Part shown: positions 1-7,249 of the stretch, piece after piece
Layout: each line of letters begins with the position of its first letter
Position numbering within the stretch: the stretch's first letter is position 1
Position numbers and translations under genes: made by a program
Source of the DNA: an uncultured Collinsella sp.
Lineage (GTDB): Bacteria > Actinomycetota > Coriobacteriia > Coriobacteriales > Coriobacteriaceae
Assembly (NCBI GenBank): GCA_900547025.1
Contig: UREZ01000049.1
Span: 1-13,223, forward strand
DNA: 13,223 bases
Reading direction: 5' to 3'
Notes under the pieces: generated by a model
Told to the model about the DNA's origin: nothing
Database searches by the model: none
What the model saw: only the letters and a program-made list of their open reading frames with translations

Positions 1-48
1 GCATCCCGCCGGACCGTCACTCGTCCAGGAGGTCGCCGCGACGAGCCC

Positions 49-1140
49 CTAGATCTTCGCAAGCTCCTCGGAGATGACGCGACAGACATCCTCAGCCTGA
101 GGCATCACGCCGTACATCTCGAAGAAGCCGTGGTCGCAGCCGCGATAACGAATCGCAGTGACGTCAACGCCCGCATCCTGCAGCCTCTTCGCGAACAGCT
201 CGTCCTGATAGCGCAGATAGTCATACTCGGAAGAGATGATGACCGTGCGGGGGAACGCGCTCACGTCCTCCGCGAACAGCGCGGAAATCAGCGGGTCGAG
301 CATCTTGTCCGCATCGCCGTTGACGTACATGGGCGGAAGGTCGTTGTTGGCGAGGCGAATGCGATCAACCCTGCTCAGCGCCTCGGGCCTCTGCTCATCC
401 ACGACCTCGTACAGGTCATAGGACCACTCATCCGGAACGGGACCGCCATCAACGAGCGGATAAAGCTCGACAACCGCCTTGATCCTATCCGCGTGAGAGC
501 CCTCGAGCACGACGGCATTCGACAGGCTGCCACCCGCAGAGTCACCAGCCACGGCAATGCGAGTCGCATCAACGCCCAGCTCGTCAGCGTGATCGACAAG
601 CCAGTCGAGCGTCTTCACGCAGTCCTCGACGCCACCCGGGAACATCGTCTCGGGAGACAGGCGGTACTCCGGATAGATCGCGACGCAACCCGTGCGCTCC
701 ACGATGTCGCGCAGGCAGTTCTCGTACTGGCCGATGTTGCCCACCATGAACCCGCCGCCATGGATGAACACGAGCGCGGCAGACCCATCCTCGTGCCCCT
801 CCGGCGTGAAGATGTGCAGCGGAATGCCCTTGTCGCCGAAGTTCATGACGACGGTCTTCTTGGCAACGTTCGCGCCCCTCACGACGTGGGTCTCCTTGTT
901 GGGCGCGGAGCGCCACGCGATCACGTCCACCGGTCCGGCCGGCGCCGACCCCGCCGCAGGAGCCGCAGCGAGCTTCGCGTGCGCACGAGCATAGACGCGC
1001 GGATCGAGCACGTGCTCGCGGTCGTCACCCGGCACGGGCTTCAGCATCAGCCTCAGGCCGTTAGGCTCGACAACCTCCCTCGCGCCACTCTCAAGCACCT
1101 CAAGCTCGGAAGTGGGGTACTTCCTATCCTCGGCGCTCAT
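49..1140 (-). CDS. Alpha/beta hydrolase, GDXG/HSL-like esterase family
   Basis: A 363-residue carboxyl-ester hydrolase of the hormone-sensitive-lipase (GDXG) type, predicted cytoplasmic with no signal peptide. The oxyanion-hole motif HGGG is at residues 127-130. The nucleophile elbow GDSAG is at 199-203 (Ser201), with the acid in EYDY (Asp307) and the histidine in CDHGF (His337), so the triad is complete. The start at 1140 was chosen because the alternative 127-residue upstream extension is Arg-rich nonsense overlapping the reductase gene. The start lies 2 nt after the reductase stop with no convincing SD, so translation is probably coupled to that gene. It is the last gene of the sugar operon and may remove acyl groups from a substrate or product. 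That role is inference only, because family members act on many esters and lactones. The family call is firm; the substrate is unknown. Confidence 0.9.
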   Translation of the reverse strand: MSAEDRKYPTSELEVLESGAREVVEPNGLRLMLKPVPGDDREHVLDPRVYARAHAKLAAAPAAGSAPAGPVDVIAWRSAPNKETHVVRGANVAKKTVVMNFGDKGIPLHIFTPEGHEDGSAALVFIHGGGFMVGNIGQYENCLRDIVERTGCVAIYPEYRLSPETMFPGGVEDCVKTLDWLVDHADELGVDATRIAVAGDSAGGSLSNAVVLEGSHADRIKAVVELYPLVDGGPVPDEWSYDLYEVVDEQRPEALSRVDRIRLANNDLPPMYVNGDADKMLDPLISALFAEDVSAFPRTVIISSEYDYLRYQDELFAKRLQDAGVDVTAIRYRGCDHGFFEMYGVMPQAEDVCRVISEELAKI

Positions 1141-1142
1141 GG

Positions 1143-2087
1143 CTAGCCGATCTTCAGCTCGTCGAGCCTGGCGTCGAGCTTGGCCATCTCGTCGGCGGAA
1201 AGCTCCCACTCGAACGTCTCGCAGTTCTGAATCGCGTGGGCGTCCGTGCGCACGCCCACGAGAGCGGTGCCCACGTACTCCTTCTGGGTGCTCCAGTTCA
1301 CGGCAACTTGCGCCACGGGTTTGTCGTGGGCCTCGGCAATCTCGTCCATGACCTTGAGCAGCTCCTGGACGCGCGAGAACTTGGGCTCCCGGAAGTAGTC
1401 GTAGAAGCCACCGCGGACGTCGCCTTCCTCGAACTTCGTCAGCTCGCGGAACTTGCCCGACAGGATGCCCGCGCCAAGGGAGCCATAGGTGAAGGAGTCG
1501 ATGCCACGCTCGTAGCCCCACTTGATGAGGTCCTCGGAGGAGCGGTCAACCATAGAGTAGGGCGGCTGCTGGACGTCAATCTGAGCGACCTTCTCGCACT
1601 CCTCGATCATCTCGGTCGTGAAGTTGGAGACGCCGATGTGGCGAATCTTGCCCTGCTCCTTGAGGAGCTGGAGGGCGCACATCGTCTCGGAGAACGGAGT
1701 CTTAGCGTCGGGCCAGTGCACGAAGTAGAAGTCGATGTAGTCGGTGCGGAGGTTGCGCAGCGAGCTCTCGACCTCCCTCATGATGTTCTTGAACGAGGAG
1801 TCGCGGTCATAGCCGGCGGCGCTGGTGATCAGGCCAACCTTGGTCGAGAGCAGGTAGCTCTCTCTGTCGACGCCCCTGAGCGCGTTGCCGACGACCTTCT
1901 CGGACGTGCCGTTGCCATAGCACGGCGCGGTGTCGATGAGGTTGACGCCGTGATCGAGCATGGTGCGGATGGCGGACATGCTGGCGGCGTCATCGTTCTC
2001 ACCAAAGGAGTCGCCGCCGATCGCCCAGGTGCCCACAGCGAGCTGGGAGACGTCGACATCGGAATTCTTGAGGTGCGTGTAGCGCAT
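1143..2087 (-). CDS. Aldo/keto reductase
   Basis: A 314-residue NAD(P)H-dependent aldo/keto reductase with a (beta/alpha)8 barrel, predicted cytoplasmic. The catalytic tetrad is visible: Asp52 and Tyr57 in DTAPCYGNG, Lys83 in STKVG and His124 in FVHWPD. The family motif GVSNF (152-156) and a C-terminal cofactor-binding region (GTALVGVRT, about 273-281) are present, and the length is normal for the family. The start has a strong SD (AGAAGGAGAG) a few bases upstream. The gene follows the PTS EIID gene on the same strand after 97 nt that contain a strong stem-loop, and is followed after 2 nt by the esterase. In this operon it could reduce the aldehyde released by the aldolase or oxidise a polyol. 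This is inference: AKRs are promiscuous and the sequence does not fix a substrate. Confidence 0.92.
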   Translation of the reverse strand: MRYTHLKNSDVDVSQLAVGTWAIGGDSFGENDDAASMSAIRTMLDHGVNLIDTAPCYGNGTSEKVVGNALRGVDRESYLLSTKVGLITSAAGYDRDSSFKNIMREVESSLRNLRTDYIDFYFVHWPDAKTPFSETMCALQLLKEQGKIRHIGVSNFTTEMIEECEKVAQIDVQQPPYSMVDRSSEDLIKWGYERGIDSFTYGSLGAGILSGKFRELTKFEEGDVRGGFYDYFREPKFSRVQELLKVMDEIAEAHDKPVAQVAVNWSTQKEYVGTALVGVRTDAHAIQNCETFEWELSADEMAKLDARLDELKIG

Positions 2088-2105
2088 GTTCTCTCCTTCT
2101 AATGG

Positions 2106-2142
2106 GGCGGCACGCGTCGAATGTCCTCGATCGCGTGCCGCC
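2106..2142 (-). other. Strong stem-loop between EIID and aldo/keto reductase genes
   Basis: GGCGGCACGCG (2106-2116) and CGCGTGCCGCC (2132-2142) are perfect 11-bp complements. With one bulged base the stem extends through TCGA/TCGA to a 6-nt loop. On the minus-strand transcript it lies 42 nt after the EIID stop and ends just before the reductase SD. No clear U-tract follows, so it is more likely an mRNA-stabilising or expression-attenuating hairpin than a full terminator. Confidence 0.6.
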
Positions 2143-2184
2143 GGGAATTGCCTTAAACAAGCTTCGAATGATCCGGAAGCCGCC

Positions 2185-3021
2185 CTACACGATGCCCACG
2201 AGGCCGAGGACGAGTGCCAGAATCATGATGCCAACCAGGATGATGTTGACGTTCACGTTCTTCTTGCGCAGGAGCCAGAGGACGACGAGCGTAAGCCCCA
2301 GGGGCACGATGCCCTTGAAGATCGAGTCGAGGTAGGTCTGGATCATGACGGGGTCAGAGTCCTGAACCGGAATGGACAGGATCGTGTTGAATTGGACGTT
2401 CGCCGCAGTCATGGCACCGATCATCACGAGGCCAACCGTGGAGGTCGCCTTGGTGATGAGCTTCATGAGACCACCCTCGTACATCTCGGAGATGAAGTTG
2501 GTGCCCATGCTGAAGCCGAGGTAGGTCATGAAGTATCGGCAGAGGATCGACGGGATGTTGTAGATCAGCAAGAACATGATCGCGCCGAGGGGCGAGCCGC
2601 TCATGGCGAGGTTGATGCCAATGCCGGCAGCGATGACACGCAGGACGCCCCAGAAGATTGCGTCACCGATGCCGGACATCGGGCCCATCAGGGAAACCTT
2701 GATGCCGTCGATGGACTCGGTGTCGAAGTCTTCGTGCTGCGAGTTCTCCCTCTCCATGGAGGCGACGAGGCCCATGGCGAACGTGCCGACGTTCTGGGTA
2801 ATGTTGTACCAAGTCGTGTGACGCTTCATGGCTTCGGCACGGGCCTCGGGGTCATCGGCGTAGTAGCGGTTAAGCGCGGGCTGGACGGAGTACAGCCAGC
2901 CGTCGGCGCCAGCCTTGACGGAACCGCCGGCGCAGGAGGCGAACACGGAGAAAGAGCGCAGGAAAATGCTGTTGAGCATCTTCTTGTCTTCAGGGCTCAC
3001 ATTCTTGGTCAGGTTGCTCAT
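2185..3021 (-). CDS. PTS mannose/sorbose-family EIID component
   Basis: A 278-residue integral-membrane EIID subunit (ManZ/AgaD type, PF03613), which with EIIC forms the translocation channel. The family signature GPMSGIGDAIFWG is at about residues 113-125. The N-terminal half is cytosolic and includes SFSVFASCAGG (23-33), a family-typical N-terminal stretch. Hydrophobic segments lie near 121-142, 144-170, 195-211, 237-253 and 258-278, with a KK pair between the last two. The start ATG overlaps the EIIC stop (ATGA overlap, 3018-3021), indicating translational coupling. A longer reading into the EIIC gene is an artefact. The length fits the family. Sugar specificity cannot be read from sequence alone. 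Confidence 0.95.
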   Translation of the reverse strand: MSNLTKNVSPEDKKMLNSIFLRSFSVFASCAGGSVKAGADGWLYSVQPALNRYYADDPEARAEAMKRHTTWYNITQNVGTFAMGLVASMERENSQHEDFDTESIDGIKVSLMGPMSGIGDAIFWGVLRVIAAGIGINLAMSGSPLGAIMFLLIYNIPSILCRYFMTYLGFSMGTNFISEMYEGGLMKLITKATSTVGLVMIGAMTAANVQFNTILSIPVQDSDPVMIQTYLDSIFKGIVPLGLTLVVLWLLRKKNVNVNIILVGIMILALVLGLVGIV

Positions 3022-3830
3022 GCGAAGAAATCCTCCTCGTCGCTGGTTACAGAGTCGTTGGAAACGGCCTGGGTGGCCAAGCCCTTCTTGGTGAGATCGA
3101 AAATCTCCTTGTCGCGGAGGGCGGAGGCAACCGCGATGATGACGCCGAGAACCGCGATGGCGATCATCGGGAGGCCGAGGTACTGGTAGAGCGTGAAGCC
3201 CAGGAAGAAGTAGATGCTGAGCTCGGTGCTCCACAGCATCTGGAGCAGGAGCGCCATACCAACGGCGGGCAGGAGGGCGCCCACGGCGTTGAGGCCGCTC
3301 ATGACATTGGCCGGAATCTGGTTGACGATAGCGGCAACGGGCTCAGCGCCAAGGTAAACGCCGAGGAAGGCGATGAGGCCAAAGGCGGCGTACTTAACGA
3401 ACCAGAGAACGAAGTGCTGAAGCGCGAGGCCCTTCTCGTTGCCCTCGGCGGCCATCTTGTCAAAGGTGGCGGCGAAGAACGCGAGGAACACGTTGTTCAT
3501 GAAGATCGAGAGGAACGCGGTGACGACGCCAACGGGAACGGCCAGCGTGATGGCGGCGCCTTGGTCGATGCCGGCGCCAACGGTGAAGGCGACGGCGAGG
3601 GCGGTCGCGGTAACGGGCTCGGCGGAGATGGCGCCACCGATGTTAACCGCGCCCATGAAGATTGCCTCGAGAGAGGCACCGATGATGACACCGGTCTTGA
3701 CGTCGCCCATCAGAAGGCCCGCAACGAGGCCGACCACGAGAGGACGCTCGATCATACACTGACCGAGAACCCAGTTGCCGCCGTAGCAAATCAGCACGGT
3801 CAACCAGGCCATTACTGCTAACCCAATCAT
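3018..3830 (-). CDS. PTS mannose/sorbose-family EIIC component
   Basis: A 270-residue integral-membrane EIIC permease subunit (ManY/AgaC type, PF03609). It is almost entirely hydrophobic. Family-typical stretches include ERPLVVGLVAGLLMGDVKTG (28-47) and GASLEAIFMGAVNIGG (51-66), followed by several further membrane spans. The C-terminal 30 residues are a cytosolic tail ending SDEEDFFA, an acidic-diphenylalanine end that resembles the end of the EIIA protein in the same operon. The start at 3830 has an AAAGGAAG SD, and the gene lies 46 nt after the EIIB stop. Together with EIID it would carry a hexose, hexosamine or ketose across the membrane while EIIB phosphorylates it. The family call is firm; the substrate is open. 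Confidence 0.95.
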   Translation of the reverse strand: MIGLAVMAWLTVLICYGGNWVLGQCMIERPLVVGLVAGLLMGDVKTGVIIGASLEAIFMGAVNIGGAISAEPVTATALAVAFTVGAGIDQGAAITLAVPVGVVTAFLSIFMNNVFLAFFAATFDKMAAEGNEKGLALQHFVLWFVKYAAFGLIAFLGVYLGAEPVAAIVNQIPANVMSGLNAVGALLPAVGMALLLQMLWSTELSIYFFLGFTLYQYLGLPMIAIAVLGVIIAVASALRDKEIFDLTKKGLATQAVSNDSVTSDEEDFFA

Positions 3831-3876
3831 TTGACTTCCTTTCTCTCATTTCATTTGACCGCCTGGCCAAATCCCC

Positions 3877-4380
3877 TTATTTCTCCGCCGCCTCGATCAG
3901 ACTCTTGAGAGGAGTCTTGGGATTGGACGGGATAAGCTGATGGAAAACCGGAATACCCTGCTCGCAAAGCTCCTTCGCGGCCTCGAGCTCATCCGGGTTG
4001 AGCATGATCGTGGAGTTGAGGGCGACCTTGCTATCCGGATCGGACTTGTCGAAGCGGCCGACATTGGCAACGTTCACGCCCTCGATCTTGCCCGGTGCGC
4101 CTTTAACGAGCTCAAGCACGTCACGCACGCAGTTGGTGAGCGCGAAGATGCGCATGGAGTCCGCACGCGGATCGTTCGCGATGCGGCAAGCATCCGGAAC
4201 ATCCTTGACGAGGAGCTTCTGGCCCGCCGGCGTACCCATGGAAAGCGTCATGCGAAGGGCATCGCTCTCCACGGCGTGCTTGTTGGCGACGATGATCCTG
4301 GTGGTGTTGAGCTCCTTGGTCCACACCAGGGCGACCTGCCCGTGAATCAGACGGTCATCGACTCGAACCTGAACAATCAT
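3877..4380 (-). CDS. PTS mannose/sorbose-family EIIB component
   Basis: A 167-residue cytosolic phosphotransfer subunit (PF03830), of normal length for a free-standing EIIB. The phosphorylated histidine is His13 in the N-terminal signature RVDDRLIHGQV. Other family features are the NVANVGRF stretch (103-110) and HQLIPSNPKTPL (147-158) near the C-terminus. It takes phosphate from EIIA and passes it to the sugar during transport through EIIC/EIID. The start has a GGAGAGGAAG SD. It lies 29 nt downstream of the EIIA gene, so here EIIA and EIIB are separate polypeptides, unlike the fused ManX of E. coli. That arrangement resembles sorbose and N-acetylgalactosamine systems, but does not prove specificity. 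Confidence 0.95.
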   Translation of the reverse strand: MIVQVRVDDRLIHGQVALVWTKELNTTRIIVANKHAVESDALRMTLSMGTPAGQKLLVKDVPDACRIANDPRADSMRIFALTNCVRDVLELVKGAPGKIEGVNVANVGRFDKSDPDSKVALNSTIMLNPDELEAAKELCEQGIPVFHQLIPSNPKTPLKSLIEAAEK

Positions 4381-4409
4381 TGCTTCCTCTCCTTACTTAT
4401 TAGTGCTCT

Positions 4410-4838
4410 CTAATCGAAGAAGTCTCCGTCGGACCCCTCGTTGTCCGCGGCCTTGCTCGAAGGCTCGACGACCTGCATCGTCGCCCTCGCCAGCTCGACG
4501 CTCTGCTTGATCGAATCTGCCGTGACCGGCTCAGCGCCGAGGAGCGCCTCGATCACGAGGCCGAGGTTCATACCGGTAACATGGACGATCCCGCGCTTCT
4601 CCGGCTCCATGAGGACGACCTTCTGGAAGACGGAGCCACCGTAGATGTCGGTGAAGATGATGGCCTCGTCCTCAGGGCCCACCGAGTCAATAAACGCCTG
4701 GATGCGAGGAGTGAAATCGGAGTCGTCCACGTAGCAGTCAACTGCTTCCACCATGTCCGCCATACCGGTCAGGATCTCGATCGAGCTCCTGATTCCGCTT
4801 GCGAGGTGACCGTGCGACGCGACAAGAACTTTCTTCAT
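4410..4838 (-). CDS. PTS mannose/sorbose-family EIIA component
   Basis: A 142-residue cytosolic EIIA subunit (PF03610) that accepts phosphate from HPr. The active histidine is His9 in VASHGHLASG. The FTDIYGGS motif (62-69, Asp64) matches the family's TDxxGGS active-site loop, and VTGMNLGL (87-94) corresponds to the conserved region after it. Beyond the usual domain (about 120-125 residues) it carries a short acidic tail ending SDGDFFD. The SD (AGGAGAG) overlaps the stop region of the aldolase gene, 10 nt upstream, consistent with coupled translation. The gene order aldolase-EIIA-EIIB-EIIC-EIID is contiguous on this strand. Confidence 0.95.
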   Translation of the reverse strand: MKKVLVASHGHLASGIRSSIEILTGMADMVEAVDCYVDDSDFTPRIQAFIDSVGPEDEAIIFTDIYGGSVFQKVVLMEPEKRGIVHVTGMNLGLVIEALLGAEPVTADSIKQSVELARATMQVVEPSSKAADNEGSDGDFFD

Positions 4839-4848
4839 CGAGTCTCTC

Positions 4849-5703
4849 CTAGAGCGAATAGTGGTTGGGGTTCAGAAGCTGGATCTTGCTTGCGACGAAC
4901 GCGCGCATGTCGGGGGCGGCGTCCATCAGGAGGCCAACGCCGTTGCCGTCGTTCTTGCCGGAGCTGATGTCCTTCTCGAAGGCGCGGTACATGGAGCGGA
5001 AGTACTCCGTGGCGATGTTGAACTTGCTCATGCCGAGGTTCACGGCCTCCTGGAGCTGCTCGTCGGGGATGTCGGAGCATCCGTGCATGACGAGGGGGAC
5101 GCTGACGGCCTCCCTGCAGGCCTTGATGCGCTCCATGTCGAGGTTCGGGACCTTGACGTAGGGGCCGTGGGCGTTGCCGACGGCGATGGCGAGCGAACCA
5201 CAGCCGGTGCCCTCGACGAACTCCTCGGCGAGGTTCGGGTCGGTATAGTGGTCGCTGTTCACGAAGTCGTTGGCGTCGGAGCCGTTGCCGACGTGGCCGA
5301 GCTCGGCCTCGATGTCAACGTCGAAGATCTTGGCGACCTGGACGACGTCCTTCGTGAGCTGGAAGTTCTCCTCATAGGGAAGCGAGGAGCCGTCGACCAT
5401 GACGGAGGGGAAACCGGCCTTGACGCCCTTGACGGCGATCTCGTAACCAGCGGAGTGATCCTGGTGGACGGCGACGGGCACGCTCGCGCGCTCGGCGTAA
5501 TAGCGGGCGGCGAAGGCGATGATGTCGAGGGCACAGTGGTCCTCGAAGCCGGGCCAGTACTGGATGATGATAGGCATGTGCTCATCCTCGGCGGCCTGGA
5601 TCGCATAACGGATGGTCTCCGTGTTGATGACGTTGATCGCGGGCACGCCATAGTGGTGCTCGGTCGCATGTTGAAGAAGCTCGTTGACCTTGATGAGAGA
5701 CAT
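4849..5703 (-). CDS. Class II (zinc) ketose-bisphosphate aldolase, KbaY/GatY-like
   Basis: A 284-residue class II aldolase of the tagatose/fructose-bisphosphate family, which splits a ketose (bis)phosphate into dihydroxyacetone phosphate and an aldehyde. Expected zinc ligands and catalytic groups are visible: Asp82 (catalytic) and His83 (zinc) in HQDHSAG, Glu132/Glu134 in IEAELGHVG, His179 in GNAHGPY and His207 in MHGCSDIP. The DHAP-binding loop appears as KFNIATE (227-233). Length and order match KbaY and GatY. Several substrate-facing positions are unusual: QYWPGF (48-53) where KbaY/GatY have AGTPGT, and TGCGSLA (166-172) where relatives usually have TGVDSLA. The SD is AAGGAAG. It is the first gene before the four PTS genes, so it very likely acts on the PTS product. 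No 1- or 6-phosphofructokinase-type kinase is nearby. Confidence 0.92.
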   Translation of the reverse strand: MSLIKVNELLQHATEHHYGVPAINVINTETIRYAIQAAEDEHMPIIIQYWPGFEDHCALDIIAFAARYYAERASVPVAVHQDHSAGYEIAVKGVKAGFPSVMVDGSSLPYEENFQLTKDVVQVAKIFDVDIEAELGHVGNGSDANDFVNSDHYTDPNLAEEFVEGTGCGSLAIAVGNAHGPYVKVPNLDMERIKACREAVSVPLVMHGCSDIPDEQLQEAVNLGMSKFNIATEYFRSMYRAFEKDISSGKNDGNGVGLLMDAAPDMRAFVASKIQLLNPNHYSL

Positions 5704-5817
5704 CTTTGTCTTCCTTTCACTTGGATAACCATTGGATTGGACAGTTCTCAGCTCGTCAGCTGGTTGAACACGAAGAGAAGCGCGAAGCAGGCAGGCGCTT
5801 GCAAAACGCGGCGGAGC

Positions 5818-7020
5818 CTATGCGGCCGACTGGCCCTCAGGCTGTGGCGCTGCGCTTCGACGCCACAGTACGTACGCCACAAAAGCAACGACCGCAGCAA
5901 TCGTTGAAGCGAGGGCGAAGGCCAGAAAACCCGCGTGCGTGCCGAGCGCGTCGCACGCCCAACCGCCAAACAGGTTCGCAACCACGACGGACAGACCGCT
6001 CTGAACCATCGCGAAGGCGCTCTGACCTCGAGCGCGACAATCCTCGTAAGTGTGGCTGGCAATGTAGGTAACGCAGGAGTAGTAGACGGTCATGTAACTC
6101 ACGCTCTGCAGCAGCTGGCCGCAGATCATGACCGGGACGATGCCGGTGCCCACGAGCACGAGCCTGAGCGCCGCCATGAAGCAGGAAAAGATCAGGAGGT
6201 TCATCTCGCCGAAGCGCCTGACCAGCTTGGAGGAAACGAGCAGGATGGGGATCTCGCTCGCAGCGGAGACCGCACTCAGGACGCCCACGAGGTTCTGACC
6301 CTCGCCAAGCTCGACCGCGTAGCGGCCCAAGAACGCCCCGATGAAGCCAATCGCGGCCGAACTGATGAAGGCGAAGACCAAGACGAAGGCGATCTCATTG
6401 CTGGTAAACAGCGAGAGGAGGCCCTTTCCGTGGGAGACCTTGGGATCGTCCGCGGCATTGGCGCGAATTCCCGCCTCGGGGAGGCGCCACATGTGAGCCG
6501 CGAAGACCACCAGCGCGGCAGAGACCACCGCGAACTGGATTTGAGGAGCCATGTCGAGCAGCCGACCGACGATCAGGACGACGATGGCATAGCCGATAGT
6601 GCCACCCATGCGAATGCGAGAAAAGTCCAGGCCAGAGCGATCCGCGAGCTCGATGACGAGGGAGTCGCTCAGGGGCAGGAGCCCCGAGAAAAACGCCGAG
6701 AACGCAAAGGTTACGAGAAGGACCGGGACGAACGTCGACGCCAGGTAATACAGCGGAGCGAGTACCGCCGCCGCAAGGCAGAGGATCACGATGACCGCGC
6801 GGCGGCGCCCGAGCTTGTCGGCGATCGTCGACCAGAGCGGCTGGATGGCGAGCGCACACACCGGGGTCGCCGCGAGGAGGATGCCGGTCTGGGCTGCGCT
6901 GAGGCCGAGGCTCGTGTAGTGAGCGGAGAGGAACGGCGAGTACACGCCCGCGCAGACCCAGTAGAGGACGTTCGCGAAGAACAGCGAAGTCATGCTTGCG
7001 TTTGTCCTGGCGTTGTGCAT
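5818..7020 (-). CDS. MFS transporter, HcaT/LacY-like (MFS_1-like)
   Basis: A 400-residue major-facilitator secondary transporter with about 12 predicted membrane spans. The short motif DKLGRRR (68-74) sits in the loop after the second helix, as in MFS motif A. SRIRMGGTIGYAI (134-146) recalls the RxWGSxGY-like stretch of the HcaT/LacY group. The start at 7020 was preferred over a position 31 codons further upstream because AGAAGGGAG lies just before it and the upstream residues are polar and not conserved-looking. It is the promoter-proximal gene of the leftward operon, 114 nt ahead of the aldolase. It could import a related sugar or glycoside, or export a product. Having both an MFS carrier and a PTS in one locus is unusual enough to note. 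Substrate unknown. Confidence 0.88.
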   Translation of the reverse strand: MHNARTNASMTSLFFANVLYWVCAGVYSPFLSAHYTSLGLSAAQTGILLAATPVCALAIQPLWSTIADKLGRRRAVIVILCLAAAVLAPLYYLASTFVPVLLVTFAFSAFFSGLLPLSDSLVIELADRSGLDFSRIRMGGTIGYAIVVLIVGRLLDMAPQIQFAVVSAALVVFAAHMWRLPEAGIRANAADDPKVSHGKGLLSLFTSNEIAFVLVFAFISSAAIGFIGAFLGRYAVELGEGQNLVGVLSAVSAASEIPILLVSSKLVRRFGEMNLLIFSCFMAALRLVLVGTGIVPVMICGQLLQSVSYMTVYYSCVTYIASHTYEDCRARGQSAFAMVQSGLSVVVANLFGGWACDALGTHAGFLAFALASTIAAVVAFVAYVLWRRSAAPQPEGQSAA

Positions 7021-7082
7021 CGTGCTTCTCCCTTCTTGCTCGCCGGGTGCCTGTCTGGGCTTCGAAGTGATTCGCCATCTAG

Positions 7083-7152
7083 CGTGAAACAAAGTTGTGA
7101 GGCGTTGGAACAATGTTCTGTTGTTTCATCGTTTTCGTGCCGTTGTTTCACG
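7083..7152. promoter_or_regulatory. Putative RpiR operator cluster, MFS/PTS side
   Basis: CGTGAAACAA (7083-7092) and TTGTTTCACG (7143-7152) are a perfect 10-bp inverted pair. A further TTGTTTCA lies at 7121-7128, giving two direct copies exactly 22 bp (about two helical turns) apart. A small palindrome GAAC-AAT-GTTC sits between them (7108-7118). The cluster lies between the candidate promoter and the MFS start. That RpiR binds here is inferred from position and from the shared TGAAA core. Confidence 0.5.
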
Positions 7153-7158
7153 GCTCAT

Positions 7159-7167
7159 AAGATAGCA
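7159..7167 (-). promoter_or_regulatory. Candidate extended -10 promoter for the leftward operon
   Basis: Read on the minus strand, this is TGCTATCTT, an extended -10 (TGnTATnnT) without a recognisable -35 hexamer. Transcription would begin near 7152, inside one of the TTGTTTCA sites and about 130 nt before the MFS start. This would let a repressor bound at 7121-7152 block initiation. Motif match only. Confidence 0.35.
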
Positions 7168-7201
7168 GCTCAGATGAGATTGCGCCGGGGAAGCACCGAT
7201 T

Positions 7202-7215
7202 TACCGTGAACGGTA
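7202..7215. promoter_or_regulatory. 14-bp palindrome in the divergent promoter region
   Basis: TACCGT-GA-ACGGTA is a perfect 6-bp-arm palindrome lying 7 nt left of the larger TGAAA palindrome. It contains TGAA but not the full TGAAA core, so it may be a degenerate operator or a site for a second protein. Confidence 0.35.
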
Positions 7216-7222
7216 GGAAATC

Positions 7223-7247
7223 AGCGGTGAAACGCTATTTCACCGCT
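7223..7247. promoter_or_regulatory. Perfect palindrome, best candidate RpiR operator
   Basis: AGCGGTGAAA (7223-7232) and TTTCACCGCT (7238-7247) are exact 10-bp complements around a 5-nt spacer. It sits in the middle of the divergent region between the transporter operon and the regulator gene. Its geometry, with TGAAA half-sites separated by 5 nt, suits a dimeric helix-turn-helix protein. Binding by the adjacent RpiR regulator is inference. Confidence 0.6.
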
Positions 7248-7249
7248 TA

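Noticed and set aside
1..4. ATG on the minus strand at the left edge that could start another gene
   Set aside because: Only the start codon is in the window and no strong SD is visible, so nothing can be supported.
20..45. CTCGTC/GACGAG inverted pair downstream of the hydrolase stop
   Set aside because: A 6-bp stem with a 14-nt loop and no U-tract is expected by chance in this GC-rich DNA.
1141..1521. A 127-residue N-terminal extension of the hydrolase frame
   Set aside because: It lies inside the reductase gene in another frame, is Arg/Gly-rich low-complexity sequence, and the ATG at 1140 gives a normal-length family member.
130..3821. Long plus-strand ORFs (for example 130-1146, 1236-2102, 2086-3189, 3414-3821) opposite the minus-strand operon
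   Set aside because: They are antisense mirrors of high-GC genes: rich in Arg, Asp, His and Val, without domain motifs or SD sites, and fully covered by genes with clear family signatures.
5074..5094. HGCSDIP in the aldolase looked like a damaged HGxSG phosphate loop
   Set aside because: KbaY-type aldolases have HGASDVP here, so this is normal for the subfamily and was not counted among the odd positions.
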